This document shows positions 1 to 5,352 of a DNA stretch of 5,352 nucleotides, in pieces. A program made the position numbers and the translations under genes. Source of the DNA: Caldifarciminota bacterium (GTDB taxonomy: Bacteria > WOR-3 > Hydrothermia > UBA1063 > CAJXJZ01). The notes below the pieces were generated by a model. That model searched no databases. It had not been told where the DNA came from and saw only the letters and a program-made list of their open reading frames with translations. The stretch spans positions 1 to 5,352 of the forward strand of contig JALTEL010000644.1 of the NCBI GenBank assembly GCA_027073945.1, written 5' to 3'. The first letter of the stretch is position 1. The number at the start of each line of letters is the position of its first letter.

Positions 1-73
1 ATATACAAATTTTGTGTCGGAATGTCAAGACCCAGAAGCTAACCTTTTGGTTTACAGATTGTTATAAAAGCAC
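1..73. other. Left-edge AT-rich stretch, no assignable gene
   Basis: All three forward frames are open from the left edge: to a stop at 40-42, to a stop at 65-67, and to a stop at 75-77. The second of these reads as a plausible protein tail ending LLVYRLL. If that is real, an upstream gene would end just before the -35 box at 74. About 20 codons are too few to identify a protein or to choose between frames. I see no tRNA, hairpin terminator or other structured element here. The A/T-rich bases around 50-70 lie where an RNA polymerase UP element would sit relative to the promoter, but this is only suggestive. Confidence 0.3.
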
Positions 74-102
74 TTGACAGTACGTGAATAAGTCTGTATA
101 AT
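74..102 (+). promoter_or_regulatory. Consensus sigma-70-type promoter of the exoprotein gene
   Basis: The -35 hexamer TTGACA is at 74-79 and the -10 hexamer TATAAT is at 97-102, separated by exactly 17 bases. All 12 consensus positions match at optimal spacing. Transcription would start near 108-110, giving a leader of about 20 bases before the ATG at 131. The leader holds only the ribosome binding site, so no riboswitch or attenuator fits between promoter and gene. This predicts strong, sigma-70 (RpoD)-dependent expression. ACAG/CTGT-type half-sites overlap the promoter and could be an operator, but that is speculative. Confidence 0.88.
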
Positions 103-107
103 ACTGT
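77..107. repeat. Inverted repeat ACAGTA / TACTGT spanning the promoter
   Basis: ACAGTA at 77-82 is the exact reverse complement of TACTGT at 102-107, with 19 bases between. The left arm overlaps the -35 box and the right arm covers the end of the -10 box and the start region. Further copies of the half-site lie at 54-57 (ACAG) and 94-97 (CTGT). The CTGT at 94-97 is 10 bases, about one helical turn, from the one at 104-107. The placement is what one expects of a repressor operator, but six-base arms can arise by chance and no regulator is identified. Confidence 0.3.
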
Positions 108-118
108 TAGATAAGGAG

Positions 119-126
119 AGGAGGTG
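119..126 (+). promoter_or_regulatory. Strong Shine-Dalgarno sequence that fixes the start at 131
   Basis: AGGAGGTG at 119-126 is complementary over eight bases to the usual 3' end of 16S rRNA. The AGGAGG core ends 6 bases before the ATG at 131. A stop codon at 89-91 closes the frame upstream and no ATG, GTG or TTG lies in frame between it and 131, so 131 is the only sensible start. Such a site is unusual for Bacteroidota and helps argue against that phylum. Confidence 0.9.
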
Positions 127-130
127 CGCT

Positions 131-187
131 ATGTATATATTATTTATTTTGTTAGGGATGCTAACTTATTTTCAGAATACAAATGCA
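131..187 (+). other. Probable Sec signal peptide (residues 1-19)
   Basis: The protein starts with a hydrophobic run, YILFILLGMLTYF (residues 2-14), followed by a polar stretch ending TNA at 17-19. Thr at -3 and Ala at -1 fit signal peptidase I cleavage before Lys20. The n-region is odd because no Lys or Arg precedes the hydrophobic core. No lipobox Cys is present, so it is not a lipoprotein. The export prediction is supported independently by the C-terminal sorting domain and the extracellular-type domains. Confidence 0.7.
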
Positions 188-3100
188 AAGAGCAATTTTA
201 ATAAGTATTTGCCTCCATTGTACGAAGATTTTGAGTCATACGAGCATTTTCCCATACCAAGATGGAGAACTGTTAATGAAAAGGTTGATTCCGCTTCTGA
301 TACCGTGGAAATCGTATATCCACACACTTATGTCGGCAATCATTACTGTCATTTCGGTTCGGACTATACACATAATGCCTCTGAATGGCTAATCACGCCC
401 CCGCTGCGGGTTACCGGCAGCTCTGACACATTTGCATTCAGATACAGAGCTGATAAATTATACTATCCTGAAAAGTTTGAGGTACGTATAGCAATGCCGC
501 CGTCAAATAATATAGGTGATTTTAATATAATTATTGATACAACTACATATGATGATACCACATGGGCTCACTATACAACAAGTCTTTCTGCTTATTATAA
601 TAAGAACATAAGCATAGCAATACATTATATAACAAATTTTGAGTATGGTCTTGGGGTGGATAACATTGCAGGGCCGTGTGTTGACACGACGGGTCCCGGT
701 GTTGTTATGCTATATCCTCATTCCCATTTCCTGCAGCAGGGCCAAACAAAGGATACGCTTAAGTTTTTAATCACAGACGAGAGCGGTGTGGATACCGCAT
801 ACATTGCATCCTGGTATTCAAGACTCCCGGGACAGAATTGGGCAACTAATAATGCCGATGATTTGCAGAGGAATGGCGATACTTTTTTCACGGTAATACC
901 GGGAACGCAGGATACCATTAATATACGGGATTCCATGAATATAATGGTAGTTATGCAGGCCTATGATTCTATCGGCAATCTTTCAAATCCTTTGTTAAAA
1001 TACAATATACTGCCCACTTACAAGTGGCTTGTTGTATATGCAAATTCAAGCTCAAGGCCTCGCAATGATATGGCAATTACAAATGCATTGCGCGACCTTG
1101 ATGGTGAGCTTGTACAGCCTGATACCGTGTCCAGAGACGAATTTGCAGGTCTTCCCCAGAATCTTGTTGACAGTATGTATAAAGGTATAATCTATGCAGG
1201 GGTTTATCTTGCGAATCCTGTTGATACACTTATCCGAAACTTTCTCAATTATGGTGTTGACAGCACCGCAGGTGACAGAAAACACCTCATTGCATTCGGG
1301 GATGATATAGGCTGGTATGCAAACACATACGGCAGAGATTCTGTCTTCTTTAATCCCTATTTAAAGGCAAGGTATGTTCAGGATGATGCATCATCAAGGA
1401 CGGATAACGATACGATAAAATGGGTGAGTTTTGGGCAGGAGGAGTTTTCCATAACATCACCATACCCGGACCTCGTGCTCCCGTACACACCTGATTCTGC
1501 GATAGACACCATAAACAACGGAGATACAACTTATGCATACATTAATCCGTCCTCAAGATTTTTGCTTGATATTAACGGGGATTCCACTGAAACGCCGGGG
1601 GGTCTTTATATAAACGAATTGTCTTATATTGCGCATTACATGCCGTTTCAGGCAGCAGATATTGACAGTCAAAAGGACCTTGACACGCTGATGAGCAGGC
1701 TGATGAACTGGCCTGACAGCAATAAGATGCCAGTTGTGTGCGATTCGGGCAAATTGATAGGGCCTGATTCCATAACAGTGGCACCAGGTGCAGAGACTGA
1801 TACGATTTACGGTACTGCATCGGCAACAAATAATTGTTGGGCTGTCATAAGATATCCTGCGATAGTAGCACAGGTAGGCTGGGGTCCTGACAACAGCCTG
1901 CCATGGGAAGGCGGCTGGCACTGGTTTGATGCAGAGATAATTAAAAATGTACACTGGGAAGATGGCAACAACTACTGCCATGTAATAGACACATTTGCAG
2001 GCACAATGATAGCACCGAACACACCCGGTCATTATGATTACTGCTACAGGTTCGCAAAGGGTATGCAGAGTGATACATTTGGTCCCTGGATATATGCGGA
2101 CTTAAACGGAACAACGCAAAAAGGTACAAAGACCTATGCATACGGGTATAACCCTCATGAGGCTGGAGATATGAAAGTCTTGTGCAATTATGACATACAG
2201 GTTGATTCCATAGAGGTAATAGGCAGGCACTGGATAGGAGATACCGACACGGTTTTTGTTTACTACACGAACACAGGTGTGTATGAGGATACGTTTTCGG
2301 TATTTGCAGGGGAGAATGGCTATGTGGAAGACAGTGCTTCAAAGCTGCATCTTTCGTCAGGTGCAAGGGATGCATCAAAGCTACATGTAAAATACACGAC
2401 GCAGGGCAATGATATGGTGAGGGGATTTGTCAGGTTTTACAGTGACCAGGATGCGAGCAATGACACGGCAGAGAAGGTCATATGGGTTTACCCTGTAGGG
2501 ATTTACTATATTCAGGGGTTTTCGGGGACATGGCCTCCATCTGGATGGACAGTGGAAAATGAATCCTCTTATGGGTGGGAGCAGGCAACCGACAGTATAA
2601 GCGGAGACCCGTCCCAGTTAGATGGGGTATTTGCGCGTTTTGACAGTTGGTATGCTGCGTCCGGAGACACGGGCACTATGATTTCACCTTATATAAAGAT
2701 GTGGAAAGAGGTAAATATAAAATACTATTTTTATTACATAAACACAGATGGCAGTGACTCTGTTTTTGTCTATCATGCCTTAAACGGCGGTGCCTATGTG
2801 CTTGATACTGCCCTGGGCGTATCGTCAAACTGGAGAAAATATGACATTGATATTCCATCCTTAAAGGGCACAATAGACAGCCTTAGTTTAAAGTTTATAG
2901 GATTAAGCGATTACGGGTATACCAATCCCGGTGTTGATTCCGTAGTTATCCTTGATGTAGGTCAAATAGGTGTGAGAGAGGATAAAGAGCATATTCCGCT
3001 TGCGCTTTCAAAACCGTATCCCAATCCTTCAGTCAGGGGATTCAATATAAGGTTTTCAGTACCTGTAAAGGAAAAAATAGCCATAAACATCTATGATACA

Positions 3101-3271
3101 CAGGGCAGGTTAATATCAAGGCCAATTAATGGTGAAGTTGAAAGCGGAATACACATTGTAAAATGGAATGGCAGGGACAGGAACGGACGCAGAGTGCCCG
3201 AAGGCATATACTTTATAGAATTAAAAACGGATAAAAAGAGACTTTTGAAGAGAGGGATTCTTGTAAGATAA
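131..3271 (+). CDS. Secreted multidomain beta-sandwich protein with FlgD-Ig/T9SS type A sorting domain
   Basis: This 1046-residue exported protein has no recognisable catalytic site. Visible parts are: signal peptide (1-19); a choice-of-anchor-J-type jelly roll (about 30-182), from YEDFES to GVDNIAGP; an Ig-like domain (about 185-297); an alpha/beta domain resembling class I glutamine amidotransferases (about 298-530), with strands LVVYA, GIIYAG and LIAFGDDIGW but no nucleophile Cys; a Trp/Cys-rich beta domain (about 545-685) with VGWGPD, GHYDYCYRF and WIYADLNG; a CARDB-like domain (about 688-790); a second choice-of-anchor-J domain (about 791-948) opening with WPPSGWTVEN; and a C-terminal sorting domain (about 960-1046) with PYPNPS and WNGRDRNGRRVPEGIYF. 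The likely fate is translocation by Sec, then surface display or release by a type IX-like route. Choice-of-anchor-J and CARDB domains usually serve adhesion, so adhesin or surface scaffold is my inference. An exact substrate cannot be named. It has its own promoter, is monocistronic as far as seen, and converges on the TPR gene. Confidence 0.85.
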   Translation: MYILFILLGMLTYFQNTNAKSNFNKYLPPLYEDFESYEHFPIPRWRTVNEKVDSASDTVEIVYPHTYVGNHYCHFGSDYTHNASEWLITPPLRVTGSSDTFAFRYRADKLYYPEKFEVRIAMPPSNNIGDFNIIIDTTTYDDTTWAHYTTSLSAYYNKNISIAIHYITNFEYGLGVDNIAGPCVDTTGPGVVMLYPHSHFLQQGQTKDTLKFLITDESGVDTAYIASWYSRLPGQNWATNNADDLQRNGDTFFTVIPGTQDTINIRDSMNIMVVMQAYDSIGNLSNPLLKYNILPTYKWLVVYANSSSRPRNDMAITNALRDLDGELVQPDTVSRDEFAGLPQNLVDSMYKGIIYAGVYLANPVDTLIRNFLNYGVDSTAGDRKHLIAFGDDIGWYANTYGRDSVFFNPYLKARYVQDDASSRTDNDTIKWVSFGQEEFSITSPYPDLVLPYTPDSAIDTINNGDTTYAYINPSSRFLLDINGDSTETPGGLYINELSYIAHYMPFQAADIDSQKDLDTLMSRLMNWPDSNKMPVVCDSGKLIGPDSITVAPGAETDTIYGTASATNNCWAVIRYPAIVAQVGWGPDNSLPWEGGWHWFDAEIIKNVHWEDGNNYCHVIDTFAGTMIAPNTPGHYDYCYRFAKGMQSDTFGPWIYADLNGTTQKGTKTYAYGYNPHEAGDMKVLCNYDIQVDSIEVIGRHWIGDTDTVFVYYTNTGVYEDTFSVFAGENGYVEDSASKLHLSSGARDASKLHVKYTTQGNDMVRGFVRFYSDQDASNDTAEKVIWVYPVGIYYIQGFSGTWPPSGWTVENESSYGWEQATDSISGDPSQLDGVFARFDSWYAASGDTGTMISPYIKMWKEVNIKYYFYYINTDGSDSVFVYHALNGGAYVLDTALGVSSNWRKYDIDIPSLKGTIDSLSLKFIGLSDYGYTNPGVDSVVILDVGQIGVREDKEHIPLALSKPYPNPSVRGFNIRFSVPVKEKIAINIYDTQGRLISRPINGEVESGIHIVKWNGRDRNGRRVPEGIYFIELKTDKKRLLKRGILVR
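1022..1720 (+). other. Glutamine-amidotransferase-like alpha/beta domain, apparently non-catalytic
   Basis: Residues about 298-530 differ from the beta-sandwich surroundings. A strand WLVVYA is followed by a helix with NDMAITNAL, the strand GIIYAG, a helix PVDTLIRNFLNYG, and the strand LIAFGDDIGW. It then has a FFNPYLKARYVQDD segment and ends with a helix DTLMSRLMNWPDS. This order resembles the GATase-like domain found inside secreted proteases and repeat proteins of uncultured bacteria, including the typical 'YL.A.Y..DD' segment. The position where a catalytic Cys would stand has Gly-Asp-Asp, so a binding or structural role is more likely. The identification comes from memory of the family pattern and is moderate in certainty. 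Confidence 0.5.
3008..3268 (+). other. C-terminal FlgD-Ig/type IX secretion (type A) sorting domain
   Basis: Residues about 960-1046 carry the classic order. First comes a Pro-Asn-Pro turn (PYPNPS, 963-968), then a strand IRFSVP, then INIYDTQGRLI. Next are GIHIVKWNGRDRNGRRVPEG and a closing GIYFIEL strand, ending in the basic tail KRGILVR. The WNGRDRNGRRVPEG turn is the FlgD Ig-like signature shared by this group. In known type IX systems such domains are recognised at the outer membrane and are often removed after transport. Being at the extreme C-terminus of a signal-peptide protein supports the sorting reading over the flagellar hook-cap protein FlgD. Confidence 0.85.
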
Positions 3272-3278
3272 ATATTTA
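3269..3278. repeat. 10-base perfect palindrome holding both convergent stop codons
   Basis: TAAATATTTA at 3269-3278 equals its own reverse complement. Its first three bases are the TAA stop of the plus-strand gene, and its last three read TAA on the minus strand as the stop of the TPR gene. The two genes are therefore separated by only AATA's-worth of sequence, positions 3272-3275. All-A/T pairing without a loop cannot form a stable RNA terminator. The symmetry may be coincidental in an AT-rich junction. Confidence 0.8.
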
Positions 3279-5352
3279 GAGCTCCGTTAGCATTTCTCTG
3301 TAAATGTATTTTCCGGTTTTCCGTACAAGTGATGTGAGCTTGCTGAATAATGCCTCTTTCAATATTTTGTCCTCTGTTATTTTGAAAAGCTCAAATTGGG
3401 AGAACAGGGCTGTTTCTGGGTCTGATGATTCTATCAGGTTTTGCAGCATATTGACGGATTTTTCTCTGTCTCCCTTTTTATACAGCAACTTTGCCTTTAT
3501 CACGGGCAGCATATTGCTGCGAAAACCTGTTCTGGAAATTGCACGCTCTTCCCTTTCAATAAAGACAGATGCACCTTCTATATCACCCGAGTTCAGGCAT
3601 ATCTGAGCGGCTGTTTCGAAAAAGATACCGGCATAAAAAGCAAAGCGCTCTTCGTCAATCAGATTAATGGCCTTTTTTGCATAAGTCATAGCCTTTTTCA
3701 GCATACCTCTGTGCATGTAAAGCTCTGCAAGATTGTTGTAAATAATGGCTGTGCCCAGGCTGTCTCCCAATTCTTCAAAGGCCCTCTGGGCCTTGTGGAA
3801 ATATAAGGATGCGAGCCTCCATTTTCCCATTTCACTGTAAGCAGTACCTATTGTCATCATGCACTGGGCAGTGCCGTATCTGTCTCCTGTCTGTCTGGCA
3901 AGTGCAAGGGATTTTTTAAGGTAGTCCAGCCCTTGCTGCACATTATTCGTTTTCAAATACGTTATGCCAAGATGAAAAAGTCCCTTGCTTCTGTCCAACT
4001 TAAATAATGGAGATTTAAGCAGTTTAACGGCTCTCTCAAATGTGTCTTTTGCTGTTTCAGCCTTTCCCATATTGTCATAGACCATGCCCATGTTGCCGAG
4101 TGCTTTTGCCTGAGTATCAATATCATGAGCTGCTGCAGCATATTTCTCGCTTTTATCAAGGTAGAACAGAGACTTTGCTGCGTTTCTGTTCTGATAGAAT
4201 GTCCCCAAATTGAGATAAACTTTGGCAAGTCCCTTCTTATTCCTGGATTTCTTGTATATGCCTTCTGCTTCGGTGAGGTATGAAAGGGCCTTTTGGGTGT
4301 TTCCAGCAAGGTAAAATGCAAATGCACCGCGGTACAGAGCCCATGCCCTTATGCTGCGCGGCGTATCCAATGATTCTGCTATGCCTTTGTACAGCTCCAC
4401 GGCCCTGTCGTTATTACCCATAATTCTCAGCACACCCGCCTTTTTCAGTATGTACTCGTAAAATTTTCTTGTGCCGGGCTTTATGTATGAAAGGGCAGTA
4501 CTGTACAGAGAAAGAGCCCTTTTGTTTTCATAGGAAGCTTGTGCAGTTTCGGCGGCAATAGTGCTGTAATAAAGGGCTTTTGTTTTTACTTCAGCTCTGC
4601 TGTAATGATAGGCGAGCAGATGTGCATGGTCTTTTGTGTTTTGTTTGTACTTGTTTTCCAGTGCATGAGCAACTGACCTGTGAATCTTTCGCAAGTGTTT
4701 TTTCATCTCCATGTCATAAGCTGCATGTGCAAGCAGTGCGCTTGTAAAACTGTAAGCATTGTCGGATATATGATACCATACATGCTCTTTGCCTCCCATG
4801 TCAAGTAGCTCCAACAGCTTCTTCCTGCCAACTCCCAATGTAGATAAGAGAATACTCGTATCGAACAGAACGCCCTGTACAGCAGCATGCTTTATGGCTT
4901 CCTTCAACTGTGGATGAAATGTGTCCATTCTTGCAACCATGATACTGGAGATACTTCCGGGCAGTTCCTCCGCTTCTCCTTTCATTTCAACATAGCCATG
5001 AGATACGCTTAAGAGCCGCTTATCACTGAGGAAACGAAAAATCTGCTCAATAAACAGGGGGTTACCGCGTGTCCTTGCAAATACAGTATTTAAAAACTCC
5101 CTCTTTACCTTTGCACCGGCAATCACCTCAAGCAGTCTTTTTACATCAGACTTCTTCAGAGCTTGCAGATTCAGCTCCAATATATCATGCTGCATTTTGG
5201 CAGAGAGAGGGATTTCCTTACCGGATACTACAGGCAATACTGGAAACTCCCGGGATGCTCCGATTAACCTGTTCATGAGCTCTATGCTCTGATCATCCAT
5301 ATTTTCCGCATTATCAAAGATCAATACAGCATTATTTAAAAGAGAATAGGAT
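3276..5352 (-). CDS. AAA_16/STAND-like ATPase with TPR repeats, N-terminus outside window
   Basis: About 691 C-terminal residues are visible and the frame runs open through the right edge. The TTG at 5322-5324 is an internal Leu codon (reading AVLIFDNAENMDD), not a start. Numbering from that codon, residues 1-12 are the Walker B strand and its following segment. A sensor-like strand VLPVVSG follows at 29-35. The 84-95 segment RTRGNPLFIEQI is the GNP.F.E motif of this ATPase class. About 122-225 match the helical and winged-helix-like part (ARMDTFHP, AAVQGVLFD, then IHRSVAHALE). About nine or ten TPR units fill 247-635, clearest at 406-439, 446-481, 484-521 and 524-557. Family members are usually cytoplasmic signalling proteins in which TPRs sense partners. 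No DNA-binding domain follows the TPRs, so this is not a MalT/LuxR-type layout; any kinase, cyclase or other effector would be N-terminal and unseen. The residue after the Walker B Asp is Asn rather than Asp or Glu. No promoter is in the window. Confidence 0.85.
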   Translation of the reverse strand, partial: SYSLLNNAVLIFDNAENMDDQSIELMNRLIGASREFPVLPVVSGKEIPLSAKMQHDILELNLQALKKSDVKRLLEVIAGAKVKREFLNTVFARTRGNPLFIEQIFRFLSDKRLLSVSHGYVEMKGEAEELPGSISSIMVARMDTFHPQLKEAIKHAAVQGVLFDTSILLSTLGVGRKKLLELLDMGGKEHVWYHISDNAYSFTSALLAHAAYDMEMKKHLRKIHRSVAHALENKYKQNTKDHAHLLAYHYSRAEVKTKALYYSTIAAETAQASYENKRALSLYSTALSYIKPGTRKFYEYILKKAGVLRIMGNNDRAVELYKGIAESLDTPRSIRAWALYRGAFAFYLAGNTQKALSYLTEAEGIYKKSRNKKGLAKVYLNLGTFYQNRNAAKSLFYLDKSEKYAAAAHDIDTQAKALGNMGMVYDNMGKAETAKDTFERAVKLLKSPLFKLDRSKGLFHLGITYLKTNNVQQGLDYLKKSLALARQTGDRYGTAQCMMTIGTAYSEMGKWRLASLYFHKAQRAFEELGDSLGTAIIYNNLAELYMHRGMLKKAMTYAKKAINLIDEERFAFYAGIFFETAAQICLNSGDIEGASVFIEREERAISRTGFRSNMLPVIKAKLLYKKGDREKSVNMLQNLIESSDPETALFSQFELFKITEDKILKEALFSKLTSLVRKTGKYIYREMLTEL

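Noticed and set aside
2..67. C-terminal end of an upstream gene (frame ending at 65-67)
   Set aside because: The reading is plausible, but two other frames are open over the same bases and about 21 codons cannot be assigned to a family.
94..102. Extended -10 (TGnTATAAT) element
   Set aside because: TG at 95-96 directly abuts TATAAT, so the required one-base gap is absent. The perfect -35 makes it unnecessary.
1553..2032. 159-codon open frame on the minus strand inside the exoprotein gene
   Set aside because: The translation is rich in Cys, Tyr, His and Pro with no domain. It lies fully antisense to a gene with clear domains, and I see no ribosome binding site that would support it.
1941..2378. 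145-codon minus-strand open frame
   Set aside because: Overlaps the strongly coding exoprotein frame. Its composition (many His, Ser, Cys, Leu) is that of an antisense shadow.
3008..3268. Flagellar hook-capping protein FlgD
   Set aside because: Only the Ig-like tail is FlgD-like. The rest is an exported multidomain protein and no flagellar genes are nearby.
3272..3360. Intrinsic terminator after the exoprotein gene
   Set aside because: The only symmetry is the all-A/T TAAATATTTA and a GAGCTC hexamer. Neither makes a GC-rich stem followed by a T-run. The minus-strand side, in the 3' end of the exoprotein gene, also shows no such hairpin.
3441..3806. 121-codon plus-strand open frame antisense to the TPR gene
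   Set aside because: The opposite strand encodes conserved TPR repeats. This frame has no recognisable domain or convincing start signal.
5205..5240. SGKEIPLS segment as a P-loop in the ATPase
   Set aside because: It lies after the Walker B strand, where the sensor strand belongs, and lacks the GxxxxGK[ST] pattern. The true P-loop should be upstream of the window.

Overview
The window holds two long genes that converge tail to tail, with only 4 bases between their stop codons, plus a compact promoter region at the left edge. There are no RNA genes, mobile elements or CRISPR arrays that I can support. Coding density is very high.

Layout. Bases 1-73 are AT-rich and give no assignable gene; they may carry the tail of an upstream gene. 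Bases 74-130 hold a consensus sigma-70-type promoter (TTGACA, 17-base spacer, TATAAT) and a near-perfect Shine-Dalgarno sequence. These drive a 1046-residue exported, modular, mostly beta-sandwich protein (131-3271, + strand). Its order is: signal peptide, choice-of-anchor-J-type domain, Ig-like domain, a glutamine-amidotransferase-like alpha/beta domain, a Trp/Cys-rich beta domain, a CARDB-like domain, a second choice-of-anchor-J-type domain, and a C-terminal FlgD-Ig/type IX secretion type A sorting domain. On the opposite strand (3276 to the right edge) lies the C-terminal ~690 residues of a signalling ATPase. It starts at the Walker B segment, continues through the rest of an AAA_16/STAND-like ATPase and winged-helix-like region, and ends in about nine or ten tetratricopeptide (TPR) repeats. 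Its N-terminus, with the P-loop and any effector domain, lies beyond the window.

Organism. A sorting domain of this FlgD-Ig flavour, the mosaic exoprotein, frequent AGA/AGG arginine and ATA isoleucine codons, and moderate to low G+C suggest an uncultured bacterium of the FCB/WOR-3 (Stahlbacteria)/Cloacimonadota/TA06 kind. The -35/-10 elements and strong Shine-Dalgarno sequence argue against Bacteroidota, where promoters and ribosome binding usually look different. This assignment is inference from style, not from a marker gene.

Working together. The two genes do not form an operon. One makes a secreted or surface-attached protein and the other a cytoplasmic regulator. Nothing in the window links them functionally beyond adjacency and their shared, terminator-poor junction, where each transcript would read into the antisense of the other.
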